A DNA stretch of 64,000 bases from Sciurus carolinensis (GCF_902686445.1 NC_062219.1:114391160-114455159); one strand, 5' to 3'; positions 1 through 11,899 are shown, numbered from the stretch's first letter. Numbers and translations are program-made. The notes: generated by a model from the sequence alone, not told the origin.

Positions 1-835
1 GGATATGAACAGACACTTCACAGAAGAAGATCTACAAGCAATCAACAAACATATGAAAAAATGTTCACCATCTTTAGTAATAAGAGAAATGCAAATCAAA
101 ACTACCCTAAGATTCCATCTCACCCCAATTAGAATGGCTATCAAGAATGATTATCAAGAATACAAGCAACAACAGGTGTTGGAGAGGATGTGGGGAAAAA
201 GGTACACTCATACATTGCTGGTGGGGCTGCAAATTAGTGCAGGCACTCTGGAAAGCAGTGTGGAGACTCCTTAGAAAACTTGGAATGGACCCACCATTTG
301 ACCCAGCTATCCCACTCCTCGGCCTATACCCATAGGACTTAAAAATCAGCATACTACAGAGATACAGCCACATCAATGTTCATAGCTGCTCAATTCACAA
401 TAGCCAGACTGTGGAACCAACCTAGATGTCCTTCAATTGATGAATGGATAAAGAAACTGTGGTATATATATACAATGGAATATTACTCAGCTATAAAGAA
501 TAATAAAATTATGGCCTTTGCAGGCAAATGGATGAAATTGGAGAATATCATGCTAAGTGAGATAAGGCAATCTCAAAAATCCAAAGGACAAATGATCTCG
601 CTGATAAGCGGATGATGACACATAATGGGGGGTGTGTGGGGGGCAAGAATGGAGGAAGGAGGGACTGTATAGAGGGAAAAGAGGGGTGGGAGGGGTGGGG
701 GGAAGGAGAAAATAACAGAATGAATCAAACATCATTACCCTATGTAAATGTATGATTATGCAAATGGTATGCTGTTACTCCATGCACAAATAGAAGCAAC
801 ATGTATCCCATTTGTTTACAATAAAAACAAATTTA
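1..835 (+). mobile_element. LINE-1 3' end (ORF2 C-terminus plus 3'UTR)
   Basis: The first 615 bases, with frameshifts, encode the typical C-terminal part of L1 ORF2 ([27 protein letters not shown]) ending in a stop at about 613. A G-rich 3'UTR tract (628-710) and an A-rich tail near 820-850 follow. It is 5' truncated by the window edge. The frame is broken, so no intact protein is made. Confidence 0.88.
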
Positions 836-2087
836 AAAGAAACAACAACAAAAAATGAAGTTAAGAGACTTGTAGGAGAAAAATAGGTGTACTAGCATGT
901 AGGCATTAAGAACTGTGAGTGAGAAAAGATGGAAAGGGAGAAATATTTGAAGAAAGAATATAAATTTCTCAGAATCATAGGAAAAGGAGAGATCTGAGAT
1001 TGAAAGTAGGAGATATGCCCATAGACAGAGACACACACCTCTAGATGCATCATGTGAAAGGTGAGAACACCAAAACCAGAAAAGTCTGAAGGTGTTCAGA
1101 TCAGCTACAAAGGAACAAGCATTAAATTCACACCAGATTTCTTAAGAGGAAATCTGGATGTCAGAGGACAATTGAGTAATGTTGTTTAAATATCGAAGGA
1201 AGAACATTGGATCTACAATTTTGTGTCCAGTCAAAGTATCATTCCAGTGTGAAGTCAGAATTCTTGGGGAGTTCCACCATCTGCGAAAGGTTGCCACACA
1301 CAAAGATCCCCACTGAAAACACTCTTGGAGGAAGTACTCAATTAAGATGGAAAACAAATCCAGAGAGGCCACAAGAGGCGAGGAAGCGTGACCAAGCACT
1401 TTGGTAAGGTTCCTTCCTTCCTTCCTTCCCTCCCTCCTTTCTCTCTCACTCTTAAAGAAGGTAAAGAGAACCAAAATGAAGAGGGAGGGAAACCACATCC
1501 ATGACAACTAAAAAATACCATTCCCCACAATGCTGACATGGGTGAGGCAGAGAGACCAGGAGGCCGTGGGTGGACTGTTGCCTACTTGTCTCCTGATAGG
1601 CAACGTGTAGATATAGTGATGAGGTCAAAGTTGCAACTGGACCATGCTTACCCTTTAAACCAGCAAAACAGCACTCTATCCAAAGGAAAGTAGGAAAATA
1701 ATTTTTTAAAAAATCGCAGGAAATGGGAAACAATGAAATAAGAAGGAAGAAATATGTTCTCATATAAATGTAAGTGGGTTAAACTTACAAAATGAGGACA
1801 CAGACTGTCAGACTCTGGAATTAAAAAGAAAATCCTAACAATATATTATCTACAAGACATATACTAACAAAGGAAACGATTTTAAAAAGTTTTTTAAAAG
1901 TTGCTTATATAAAATAAATAAATTATGGTAATCTTATTATTTGTGGTAATCTTAATATTGAACAAAATAGAACTTAAGGTAAAATATTATGATACAAAGA
2001 TATTTAACATTATTATATATTACTGTATATACATAGAATATTTCTGTCACAAGATAAAAGTTAAAAATAAAATTATTACAGTCTACA

Positions 2088-2313
2088 AAGTTTTTTTTTT
2101 TTCTTTTTTTTTTCCAGGTACTGGGGATTGAACTCAGACATTTGACCACTGAACCACATCCCCAGTCCTATTTTATATTTTATTTAGAGACAGGATCTCA
2201 CTGAGTTACTTAGTGCCTTGCTAAGTTGCTGAGGCTGGCTTTGAACTCGCAATCCTCCTGCCTCAGCCTCCAGAGCTGCGGGGATTACAGGTATGCACCA
2301 CTGTGCAGGGCCT
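2088..2313 (-). repeat. SINE, 7SL/ID composite
   Basis: Starts with a T-rich tail. GGGGATTGAACTC and AACCACATCCCCAG are the reversed ID-like half, and GCCTCAGCCTCCAGAGC is the reversed 7SL-like half. Confidence 0.85.
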
Positions 2314-3267
2314 ATGAAGATATCTTAATGATAAATTCTTGTTCAAAATCCTAGAAGTACACAGAGTTCTAAGCTATAATATTCTAAGAGTAACACAAGA
2401 AAAAATAGATTTGAATAGATTAACACATATGAAAAAATCTGAAATGTTAGATAAAAACATCTTCACAGACAATTTGAGATGATTTTGTAGACATCATCAA
2501 ACTTTTAAGAAACATTTGATTCACATTTTATACAAGATGTTGCAGAAAATAGAAAAGAAGCCTTGACAGGGCTGCTCAGAACATTTGAAGAGGCTAGTAT
2601 CATCTTAATCCCAAACTGGGTACAGGTAATAGAAGAAATTAAATTATCAGCTCATGATGAACCTGAAATCAAAATCAAGATAATATTTGCTAAGTGAATT
2701 CAACAGTGTAATAAAAAAGAATATGTGTATTATGATCAGGTGGGCTTTATTATAGTACTGAAAGGATTGTTTACCTTTAGAAAATCTATCAATATAAATG
2801 AACCAAATTGTAAACTACAGGAAAAAATTCAACTGATGCTGAAAAGGTATTTGGAAAGGTTCAACATATTCTTAAGAAAAATTCTTAATTAAATAGGAAT
2901 AGGAAGATTAAGCTTGGTAAAGACTGTATTTCAGTGAATATAATAACTATTACTGAGTAGAGAAAGTATAAATGCAAATTAAGGATTTTCATAGCTGCCA
3001 CTAATATTTAGTGTAGTATTTGAGGTCCTGGCCTCCGTTCCAAAGAAAGGAAGGTAGGTACCAGGAAAGATTAGAGGAGAAATATCAAAACTGTCACAAA
3101 CTTGCAGATAGATGATGAGATCATCTACCTAGAAAGAAATAGGGAGAACCAATGAACTATTAGATCTCATGAAAGACTTTAGCAAGACTGCCAGATGCAA
3201 GACCAACTGACCAAAATCAAAAGTAGTGCTAAGAAAAATCTTAGAAAAAAATCTAATCAAAATAAGG

Positions 3268-3462
3268 TCTAGCCAGGGCAGTGGCACATACCAGTAATCC
3301 AACCGCTTTGGAGGTCAAGGCAGGAAGATCACAAGTTCAAAGCCAGTCTCAGCAACTTAGTGAGACTGTCTCAAGAATTAAAAAGGGCTGGGGATATGAC
3401 TCAGTGGTTAAGCACCCCTGGGTTCACTCCCTGGTACCCCGCCCCCTTACCTCCAAAAAAGA
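3268..3462 (+). repeat. SINE, 7SL/ID composite
   Basis: GCACATACCAGTAATCC, then AAGGGCTGGGGATATGACTC and GTTAAGCACCCCTGGGTTC: a 7SL-like head and ID-like tail, inserted in the ancient L1. Confidence 0.85.
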
Positions 3463-3700
3463 TTCTATTCATTTCAGAAACAAAATCTATAAAGTTTCTA
3501 GAGAGAATAAATGTAACCAAGATCTCTTTGGGGAACAATCTTTGCTAATAAATGATGTGGGTGATCTGAGTGAAGAGAAATAATCCATGATCTTAGATGA
3601 GACAATAATATTACAAAGATTTCAATTTCTTGCAAATTTAAAAAGTCTCTGAGTGTAACTCCAAACACAACTTTAGTTTAATTTTGAAATGAACTTGACA

Positions 3701-3792
3701 GGGCTGGGGAGATAGCTCAGTCGGTACAGTGCTTACCTTGCAAACACGAGGCCCTGGGTTCGATCCTCAGCACCAAAAAAAAAAAAAAAGAA
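3701..3792 (+). repeat. ID SINE with poly-A tail
   Basis: GGCTGGGGAGATAGCTCAGT and GGCCCTGGGTTCGATCC: tRNA-Ala-like A and B boxes followed by a pure A tail. One of the best preserved ID copies here. Confidence 0.85.
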
Positions 3793-4384
3793 CTTGATGA
3801 ATTTACTCTAAAATTATATGGAAAAATAAAGATACAGGACTCACTAAGTCTACCTCAAAAATACAAAATTGAAGGCCAGACCCTGTCTTACAAAATACTG
3901 CAATACTATTGATAGCAGTGCAGTGTCCCAGCCAGAACTGATAAATGGAGCAGGGACCAGGCTAAGAATTCCACAGATCTGCATATATAAAGGGAACATA
4001 ATTACGATAAGGAAGTACCCCAAGCCAATGGGAGGAGGGCCTATTAGTTGGAAAACATCCTTGAAATAATTGGCAGAACCTATTTAAAAATGAAAAATAA
4101 ACAAAAAAGTGGATCCCTACCTGATTGTATACAAAAATGAACTCTGAATGGATTCGTAGCACAGAAAAAATGAAATCATTAAGTTCATAGAAAAAAACAC
4201 TGCAGATAAATATTTGGGTGACCTAGAGGTAAGGGAGGACTTTTTACACAAAGCTTTAAATCACTACCCAATAGACACACGAATTAAAACATCACACTGT
4301 ACTTCATAAATATGTACAACTGTTACATGTAAATCAAAAAATAAAAATAAAAAATTGGGATCTGGAACAAACAAAATAAAAGCA

Positions 4385-5400
4385 CAAACTATAGGGGGGA
4401 AATCAAATCAAATCGATGAACTCTATTCTTTCCTAGCTGCCCTCACCCTTATTGTGAATTAGTATCTGCACATCAGAGAAAACATTCAGCCTTTGGTTTT
4501 TTGGGATTGGCTTATTTTGCTTAGCATGATATTCTCCAACTCCACCCATTTACCGGCAAATATCATCATTTAATTCTTCTTTAAGGCTGAGTAATATTCC
4601 ATTGCATATACATATATATACACATTTTCTTTATCCATTCATCTATTGAAGAACACCTAGTTTGGTTCCATAGCTTAGCTATTGTGAATTGAGCTGCTAT
4701 AAACATTGTGTCACTCAATGTTTATAGCAGTGATGTCACTCAGTGGCTGCATCACTGAAGCATGCTGATTTTAAGTCCTTTGAGTATAAATCAAGGAGTG
4801 AGATCCAGGTTAAATGGTGGTTCCATTCCAAGTTTTCTGAGGAATCTCCATACTGCTTTCCATAAGGGTTGCACCAGTTTGCAATCCCACCAGCAAAGTA
4901 TGAGTGTACCTTTCCCGCACATCCTTGCCAACACTTACTGTTGCTTGTATTTTTGATAATTGCCGTTCTGACTAGAGTGAGATGAAATCTTAGAGTAGTT
5001 TTGACTTACATTTCACTAATTGTTAGAGATGTTGAACACTTTTTCATATATCTGTTGATTGATTGTATTTCTTCTGTGAAGTGTCTGTTCAGTTCCTTAG
5101 CCCATTCATTGATTGGGTTATCTTTTTTTATGTTAAGTTTTTTGGGTTCTTTATATATCCTGGAGATTAGGGAGTGAAGGGAGGCCAGGAGGCGTGGGGT
5201 AGAAAGGATAGTAGAATGAATCAGACATTATCACCCTATGTGCACATACGGCTGCATGACCAGTGTGATTCTGCACCGTGTATAACCAGAAGAATGAGAA
5301 GTTATACTTCACTTATGTGAGATGTGTCAAAGTGCATTCTGCTGTCACGTATAACTAATTAGAACAAAAATTTAAAAAACTGATAGAACTGAAAAATTGA
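4385..5400. mobile_element. 5'-inverted L1 insertion
   Basis: About 4420-5160 reads as L1 ORF2 C-terminus on the minus strand (TTTATCCATTCATCTATTGA, CCATACTGCTTTCC). About 5160-5390 reads as the L1 3'UTR tail on the plus strand, ending ATAACTAATTAGAACAAA. Opposite halves meeting near 5160 are the hallmark of twin-primed L1 insertion. I found no clear target-site duplication. Confidence 0.7.
4694..4730. repeat. 15-bp perfect hairpin inside inverted L1
   Basis: CTGCTATAAACATTG, loop TGTCACT, then the exact inverse. One arm is normal L1 sequence. The other is a small local inverted copy. Confidence 0.7.
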
Positions 5401-6561
5401 AATGGACAAATTTTAAAAAATGTTTGAAAATAGAGAAAAATAAAGACTATGTAGAATCTAAAACTTCATAATTCATTTAAAACTAAAGATCTTGTGCTTG
5501 CTCTTGGGTGTTGTAAATGTGAGTGCAGATAGTCCCTGTCCTTTGGTGGCTTAAATGTAGTGAAAAAAAGATCCCTTGAATCAAGCCAAAGTGTTTCTTT
5601 TCTTCTCATACTAAAGGTTCAGAATGAAAAAAAAAAAAAAAAAAAAATGAGGAATTCTATTCAAGGAGGAACACTGTGAGGAAAGTTCTCGAGCAGACAG
5701 ACTGGGAGAAATTAATTAAAAATGTCTAAAAATGTGGCGACCCTGTCCTATATAAAGAGCTGGTGCCGGTCTGCAGGGAAAAGACTGGAATCCCGGTGGA
5801 AAGTGGTTGGGCGCATAAAAGGCGCTTATTAAAGAGGGGATGGCAGAAGGCGTACAAGTGATGTCCACGCTTGTTAAAAACCCGAGAAACGTCAACCAGA
5901 AATGCCGCCTTGCACCTTTCAACTGATGACGCGAGGACCCCGTGAAGGGCTGGGTGTCGAAGGGACGTGGCCCGGGAGGGCCCAGGCAGTGCTGCGGGGC
6001 GGCGCGCCCCCTCTCCCGGCAGCCCTCCCGGCCAGGCAGGAGGCAGGGCGTCTCTGGGAGCTGGCAAAGTACCACAAAGGAGGAAACGAGGCCCAGAGAC
6101 GGCACAGGGCCTGACCCGCCACCTAGGAGCGGAGATAAGGCAACGCGGGCCCCTGGCGGCTGGGTCCCAAGAGTCCTTCTCCCTGGACCCTGCACTGGCC
6201 TATGGACTCTGATTCTGGGGATCTGCCTTGTGGTCTGGCCACGTGGCCTCTTGTTTCTGGGCCCTCCTAGTGGTGAGGAAGCCTTCCTGCTCCTCTGGCT
6301 CTCTCCCTCCCAGCAGCTGAGCTTGGATACCTAGCTCTTCTCTTTCCTCCCATCCAATAAGCCTGGTTTCCTGTGGCCAGGACTCCTCTCCAGCTCAGAG
6401 ACCACTGTATAGGCCCTGCCCCGGTGAGTCCACTGTTCCTTGGCAGCGAGTTCAGGGTGGATCCTTATGCTCTTAAGTTCCAGCCACAAGGATCTTAGCT
6501 CAGGGACATGCAGGAACAAGGACACCCTGCCCAAGTTCCTTCCTTCTTCCCCTTCCTGCAG
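5401..6561. other. Spacer upstream of the TREML4-like exon
   Basis: It contains a poly-A run (about 5626-5647), then a GC-rich block (about 5890-6180) with chance open frames on both strands. No Ig-domain motif, recognised gene or clear repeat was seen. AATAAG at about 6356 followed by TCTCCAGCTC hints at an old LTR but is not enough to call. Confidence 0.4.
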
Positions 6562-6790
6562 GAAGTCAAGTTCCCCCTCCTCCCTTGGCTCCGCTTCCCC
6601 TGGTCTCTCGCTCTCAGTGCAGTGTGGACTCCTCCTGGTCAAGAGCCTGTTGCTGTCCATCCTGTGTATGCTCCTGAGCTTCCGGCGACTCCAGGAGAGT
6701 GGGTTGGGTTTGCTTGGGTGGCAGTGGAGGAAGGCCAACTTCTATCCCACAAAAGATGGTCAGGAAGAACATGGCTGGGTACAGTCATAG
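6562..6790 (+). CDS. TREML4: TREML4-like terminal transmembrane exon (rest of gene not found)
   Basis: A pyrimidine-rich acceptor (TTCCCCTTCCTGCAG, ending at 6561) opens a reading frame to a TAG at 6788. The frame reads SPSSLG followed by QCGLLLVKSLLLSILCMLL. It aligns without gaps to my recollection of the human TREML4 C-terminus, which has CGLLLAKGLML, and also resembles the lysine-bearing span of NCR2. The lysine inside the membrane implies DAP12 pairing. Human TREML4 stops soon after this segment. Here the frame continues about 30 residues, or may splice at 6698/6699 to an exon at 7086. The position upstream of TREML2 agrees with human order (TREM1, TREML4, TREML2). No Ig-domain exon is visible between 1 and 6561, a stretch filled with L1 copies, so the rest lies left of the window or is lost. 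Whether the gene is functional is unknown. Confidence 0.6.
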
Positions 6791-7085
6791 CCGAGTCTAA
6801 TGGAAATACTCATTATTTCTTGTCATCTCTGCCATTCCCTTAGGAATGGCCCTCAGAGAATGAGGGAGGCTTTCCTGGAGGCTCATTCCCCAGCCTCTGC
6901 CTTTAGAGGGAGAAGAGCAGAGAATGTTGGAGGGATTGGGAGAAGGGAGATGAGGGCTGGAAGCAGGTGAAAGGGAGAAAGGCGGAAGGACTGGACATCA
7001 GGCAACAGGTCAGAGTAGGAGAAAGGGACAGGGAAGAGGGGTAGGGAAAGGATTCACTTTATGTTTCTTAAGTCTCTTTCCTCAG

Positions 7086-7300
7086 GTCATAAGGATACTC
7101 CAGGGACAGCAGTGATGGGGGTTTCTGATTCTGCCAGCCCAGCCCAGACCCCAGAACCCTTGGGTACATTCAGCTACAACTCTGGATACAGGAACAATAC
7201 CCACCTTCCTCCCCCTGGCCAGCAATTGAAGCCTCCCCAGAGCATTGAACACCACAGATCTGTGAAGAAAAGCCAGTGGGAGAAAACTCCCAGTCGCTGA
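7086..7300 (+). CDS. Possible cytoplasmic-tail exon of the TREML4-like gene
   Basis: A good acceptor (TTTCTTAAGTCTCTTTCCTCAG, ending at 7085) is followed by an open frame to TGA at 7298. If the exon at 6562 used the GT at 6699-6700 (AGGAGA|GTGGGT), the codon phase would match and add about 71 residues. The frame is Pro/Ser-rich with two tyrosines (FSYNSGY) and no ITIM. I know of no such tail in human TREML4, so it may be 3'UTR or chance. RNA data would decide. Confidence 0.25.
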
Positions 7301-7704
7301 ATTCACCAGAGGTGACCCTCATCCTGGATTTGAGCACTTTAAGATCCACTTCTGCAGCTCTGACCTCCCTGCCAAGCTGACCACCCACAGGAGTTTATCT
7401 GCGTTTGGGTCAATGCCTCCCACTCTGTGCCAAGGCCCAGCTGAGATCTTCCCCTACTCCACATGGGCTCCTCCTCCCCAGGACTCCCTTCTTCAATCTT
7501 CTCGTCCTTGCTGGGCATCAAGATACCTCAGACTTTCTGTTTCTTGACCCTGTTACAGTGAGTCCTGTGCACTTCCTCTGGTCCTTTGGTCAAAGCCTTG
7601 GATTGAAATATCAGAGCAACTGAGCAAGACAGCAAGCATATCTCCCTGGGCTTCCTCTCCTCTCACCCAGATATCTTAAATGAGATAAAATGACTTAAAA
7701 GTAA

Positions 7705-7840
7705 ATCATAATGGGATTCTACATCATGTACAACGAGAAGAATGAGAAATTATACTCCAATATGTGTGATGTATCAAAGTACCTTCTACTGTCATGTATA
7801 ACTAATTAAAACAAATTAAAAAGATGAAAAAAAATTCATA
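7705..7840 (+). mobile_element. Short L1 3' tail, severely 5'-truncated
   Basis: The sequence shares the same 3' tail as the copy ending near 5390: AGAAGAATGAGAAATTATAC, then GTCATGTATAACTAATTA, then an A-rich end. Only about 130 bp remain. Confidence 0.7.
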
Positions 7841-7860
7841 AAATTGAAACTTCAAATTCT

Positions 7861-8115
7861 GTGATCTGCAGACTAGAACCTGAAGAAGTCCTAGAAATTG
7901 AAGAAAAACTTAGACCAATTAAAATGCCAAAAATCTCCCCAAATGGGAGCCCAAATATTCATCCACAAATAAGATCTGACCAACCAGGGTCTGATATTCT
8001 GTCATCACCTGAGGAATTTTTGTTGCCCGAAAGAAAAAACCAAGTCAATGAAATACTGAATTGCGGGGTGAAACATAAACGTCTTAAGGAACAGAAAAAG
8101 ATGTCACATCCATAA
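7861..8115 (+). other. Unrecognised 84-residue open frame
   Basis: A charged open frame begins just after the L1 tail (PEEVLEIEEKL near the start, a basic KHKRLKEQKK near the end). I recognise no family. It could be a fragment of a processed pseudogene or of a repeat. There is no splice or promoter support. Confidence 0.15.
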
Positions 8116-8164
8116 AGCAAAACAAGGCCAGAGTCATAGTTCAAACACTTAACACGCAGCATAG

Positions 8165-8770
8165 CCTGGGTGCTGGCCACTCAGAACGAGTGACCACTCT
8201 TGCCACACGTCCCGGGTGGGCGAGGCAAGGGGTTCCTGTAGGAGAAATGGGCTGCCTGCAAAATAAAAGCTATGAAATTTACTCAGCAGAAATAAGGACA
8301 GAAGACAGGATTATCTTAAGAGCAGGAGCATGACTGAGTGAGCTGTCCAGAAGGGTCTGGCTCCAACAAGGGAAGGAGCTGGAGCTTGCTTTATTTATAG
8401 TGGTACAGATCAAAAGGGACCAGTAGCAGCTTCTTCCCGAAAAACAGGGTAGGGTTGGAGGTAAGCAAGCCATTTGGCTCTAGCGGGTCTCTCCCACCTC
8501 CAGTGCTTGTATTTGAACTTCAGCCATGAACTAACACAGGATAACCACTTGACTCGGGCAGTCTGGATCAGTTAATAACTGAAAGTCCTGGGACCAGATT
8601 TTCCTGGTTAATGACCCAACTATGCTTGGTTCTCATGCAAATCATGGGTGGCTTTCTGCAGCCCACCATGAAGTTAGTGCATGCCAGCTGAAAGCCAGTC
8701 ATGAAAAAGGTCACCAACCAGAGAGCAGGATCTCAGACCTCTAATTAATGCTGCCAGCTTTTTTGCCTGA
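8165..8770 (-). repeat. Possible solo LTR (minus orientation)
   Basis: On the minus strand a TATA-like CTATAAATAAAGC (about 8387-8400) is followed by pyrimidine-rich sequence, a GAGTAAATTTCATAGC segment (about 8267-8283) and a GC-rich stretch, like the U3-R-U5 order of a gammaretroviral LTR. No matching partner LTR or target duplication was found, so this is tentative. Confidence 0.3.
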
Positions 8771-9975
8771 ACCACAGATCTAGGCAACTAGGAGATTATG
8801 TGCTTCTTGTGAGTCTGTGAAGTACCCAGCACCACCTATGGTTTGATCTTGCAGGGGAAGAATAAGTGGAAAATGAGAATACATGTAGCTAGTGGTGGTA
8901 CATGGGGGTTAGATGTATGCAATCTCTATTTCTGTGCTTTATTGGAAATTTTATAATAAAAGTAATACACAAACATAAGCACTTGTATTAAATCCACCAC
9001 TCTGGGTTTCAGTTGTATATTGTGGAATCTAATCCTTCCTTGATTTATTAAATTTATACAAGTACAGTGGATCGGGACAAATTCACACAGTACAGAAATA
9101 CCGAGAATCATTTAAAGAACTTTAGCAAAGGGATAAGGAAATAAACAAAAACATACCTTTCTTGATTCAGATGCTAAGAGATACACTTACCTTGTAACTT
9201 TTTAACATTTTACCTTACCATCTGTGGCCTCAAAATTGCCACCTTTTCACCGCCATTTTCAAATTTGTGGTAAATTCTATGTCTTAACATTTAAAAGTGT
9301 TATTTTCATCTAAAACTCTCAACATATTATTACTTCTTTTATGTATTTTCTTCTCAGCTCCAATGTTGTTAGGGAAAACTCTGATACCCATTTTATTTTT
9401 CTTGATCTTAATTAACCCATTTTCTCTCTCTAGAAACTTTTATAATTTTTTTCCTCTGAAATTATTATTACAAAGTGTCTTAGTGTGGGGTATTTAATTA
9501 TTCATTCTATTTGGAATTCTCTGAATACATTGAATAGATTATACATTAAATGTCATATATTTCTTTAATTCTGTATTATTAATTTCAGTATTATTTGTGA
9601 AGTAGCTCCTTCCCTTCAGGTATTCTTTTTTTCTTTCTCTGGAACTTCTTTGAGGAGATACTGACATTTCTGATTCTATCCTCCATAATTTTAATTTTCC
9701 CTTCATTTTCCATCACTTTATTCCTTCCCAATGTCTCTGGGGAGTGCTCCTTGACTCTCTGCTTCCATCACCAATTTTTCCTCCTGCTACTTATTGCATT
9801 CATGAATTTCCTTATTTCCACAATTTTCCTTTTCATAATCAATATCTCTAATTTGCTCTTTTTCATAATTTCTTGTTCATGTTTGTTCTTTTTCTCTGAG
9901 ACTATTTAACATGCTTACTTTATTATTTTCTCATTACTTCAGTTTCCTCTGTAATAGACCACTCAATTTGTTTCT
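8771..9975. other. AT-rich intergenic sequence
   Basis: T-rich on the + strand from about 9180 with no gene signal. Parts may be decayed minus-strand LINE sequence. Nothing specific can be supported. Confidence 0.3.
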
Positions 9976-9979
9976 CCAT

Positions 9980-10048
9980 AAGATATTTGCTTGCCTAGCA
10001 TGCATAGGCCTTAGGTTCAATTCCTGGTATTGAAAAAAAGAAAAAAGG
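9980..10048 (+). repeat. Decayed ID SINE
   Basis: TTGCTTGCCTAGCATGCATA and TTAGGTTCAATTCCTGG, then an A-rich tail. The 5' part is missing. Confidence 0.6.
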
Positions 10049-10154
10049 TATTTGTTCACCTTGTTTCTTTTTTATAGCACTTGGTAGTTTTTCTCAAGTT
10101 TTCCTTCTTTTTGTGAGGATCAGTGAATCACTATAGATTTCACCGCCTTGCCAG

Positions 10155-10360
10155 CCAGGTGTGGTGGAACATACTTGTCATGCCAGCAGTTCAGGAAGTT
10201 GAGGAAGGAGAATCATAAATTGGAGGCTAGCCTCACCAGCATAGCAAGACCCCATCTTAAAATAACATTGAAAAATTTTAAAAAGGACTGGGGAAATAAC
10301 TCAGTGGTACAGTAAACCACCCCCTGGAGTCAGTCCCCAGTACAAAAAGAAAAAAGATTT
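10155..10360 (+). repeat. SINE, 7SL/ID composite
   Basis: GCCAGGTGTGGTGGAACATA head, GGACTGGGGAAATAACTCAG ID-like tail. Confidence 0.8.
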
Positions 10361-10499
10361 CACTGCCTAAGGAAGCCACAGAAATGAATAAAGGTGAACG
10401 AACAGTCTGCCAGAAGTAGTCCAAATTTGTAGATACATTCAAAAAGACAGCCATAGGAAGCATTGACTTTACTTAATAAATGAAAAGAGAGCATGTTTA

Positions 10500-11207
10500 A
10501 CTATTTGGAAAAAAAATTAAATTTTATCTCTTTTCACTCTCTAATATAAAATAAACTTTAAGTGGATTAAAGAGGTGCAAGTTAGATAAGAAGATATCAA
10601 AGAAGTAAGAAATAACCGTATAAGGGCATTAGCACTTAGCAGAGAGGCAGGAACCACAGAGAGAAAAGGTCGAGAGATTTGCGAAAATCCAAACTCTAAA
10701 AATTCTGTGTCATAAAACATCATAAAGGAAGAAGAAACCCAAACCAAAACCAGAACAAAGAAAAGTTGCAAAGAGGTTTTTAGAATAAAATTAGAAATCA
10801 ATTACAGTAAAAAGGAAATCGGGGGATTAAAAATATATAAACGAAATTCAGAAGCTTACTAGATGGAGTTCAGAGGAGAGTGGAAATGACAGACGATAGA
10901 ATTAGTGAACTTGAAGACAGACCAATAAAATCAGCCCAACCTGAAACAAGAGAGAAAAAGTAGAGGGAGAGGAAAAAAATGAACATAAACTTAGCCATTT
11001 GTACGACAGTAATGAGGCTTCCAGAAAGAAAGGTGTGAGGGTAGGACTGGAAAACACTTGAAGAAATACCTCAAAACTTCCCACATTTGGCAAAAGATAG
11101 ATACTTACTCATTTAAGACCCTGGTTTAGCCCCAAGTAGAATAAGCCCAAATAAATCCACAAAAGCACACTCTATAATTAAACTCCTGAGAACTGAAGAC
11201 AGAAAAT
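10500..11207 (+). mobile_element. Old L1/HAL1-like fragment, left of the provirus
   Basis: A-rich sequence with L1 ORF1-like segments, for example CAAATAAATCCACAAAAGCA then ATAATTAAACTCCTGAGAAC. The same element seems to resume on the far side of the provirus (15702-15830, GAATGGAAGCCAGAAGCATG). This implies the provirus inserted into it. Confidence 0.5.
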
Positions 11208-11224
11208 TCAAAGCACCCAGAAAA

Positions 11225-11456
11225 CCACTCTGGATGGGGAACTCACACAAGAGATTTTAATAAGCAGACGAACAGAGTGTCAAGGGTGAAAGAGAGAAAA
11301 AGAGGGCTAATAGCAGGGGAACCACCCTTAAGTAGTGGAAGCCCATGGGCTAATTGAACCAATGTCTAACGAGGAAGTTAACAATCTAGATTGAAAATAG
11401 TGTGTGGGGAGGGGGCAGAGTCAGGGGAGAAATGACCTGTAGCCTTGTTCCTTTCA
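11225..11456 (-). repeat. 3' LTR of the provirus
   Basis: Partner of the copy at 15470-15701. Its minus-strand start (TGAAAGG at 11456) directly follows the polypurine tract. Its outer edge is blurred because the flank (about 11213-11228) happens to match sequence next to the primer-binding site. Confidence 0.8.
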
Positions 11457-11469
11457 TTCCCCCATTTTC
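11457..11469 (-). other. Polypurine tract of the provirus
   Basis: The minus strand reads GAAAATGGGGGAA, purine-rich and abutting the 3' LTR start. This is the plus-strand primer position in retroviruses and confirms the orientation. Confidence 0.75.
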
Positions 11470-11700
11470 GTTTTTATAAGAAAATCTCTTTTGGCGTATG
11501 GGCTAAGATCCATCTTCAATGACTGCTTCCTGCTGGAAATGGGCATAGAACTGATTCAGCGGAGGGAGATGTCGTTGCAGTAGGTGGGGGCTGGGAGTGC
11601 ACTTGTAGCCAGGTTCCAACTCATCCTTTATAAGGTCCTGATAGTCCTGTAATACAAACTGGACAGATCTATTGGGGAAAAATTCCAATACTTAGGAAAA
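11470..11700 (-). pseudogene. Possible env tail remnant or 3' leader
   Basis: A 61-codon minus-strand frame between the integrase part and the polypurine tract could be the end of an env transmembrane subunit. No fusion peptide, disulfide motif or membrane span is visible, so the assignment is weak. Confidence 0.25.
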
Positions 11701-11899
11701 TGGCAGACAGAATGAACAGCAGGAAAGGCAAAAATGTAGCTGGCAGTCCAGTCCTGATGGCTGGGTGTAGTTGTCTGGTGCCTCAGTGTTCTGGTCCTTG
11801 GCCTCTGGAATGGGAAGAAGGGTAGAGGACTTGATGGTCTTCAGCCTGAGGTGGAGAAGGTCCCACTGGGGCGGCAGAGTATTGGTTGGAAGAAGCCTG

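Larger units (their letters stand above)
836..4340 (+). mobile_element. Ancient L1-like element, broken up by SINEs
   Basis: Several stretches resemble old mammalian L1M/HAL1 sequence in + orientation. The 1130-1340 part looks like the ORF1 end (clusters such as CAGTCAAAGTATCATTCCAG). The 3080-3260 and 3830-4300 parts look like the ORF2 reverse transcriptase and C-terminal region (GATGATGAGATCATCTACCT). All frames are broken. SINEs sit at 2088-2313, 3268-3462 and 3701-3792, and a TTCC/TCCC pyrimidine repeat at 1408-1440. Boundaries are approximate. Confidence 0.6.

Noticed and set aside
1..615. Functional reverse transcriptase gene
   Set aside because: Only the frameshifted C-terminus of L1 ORF2 is present.
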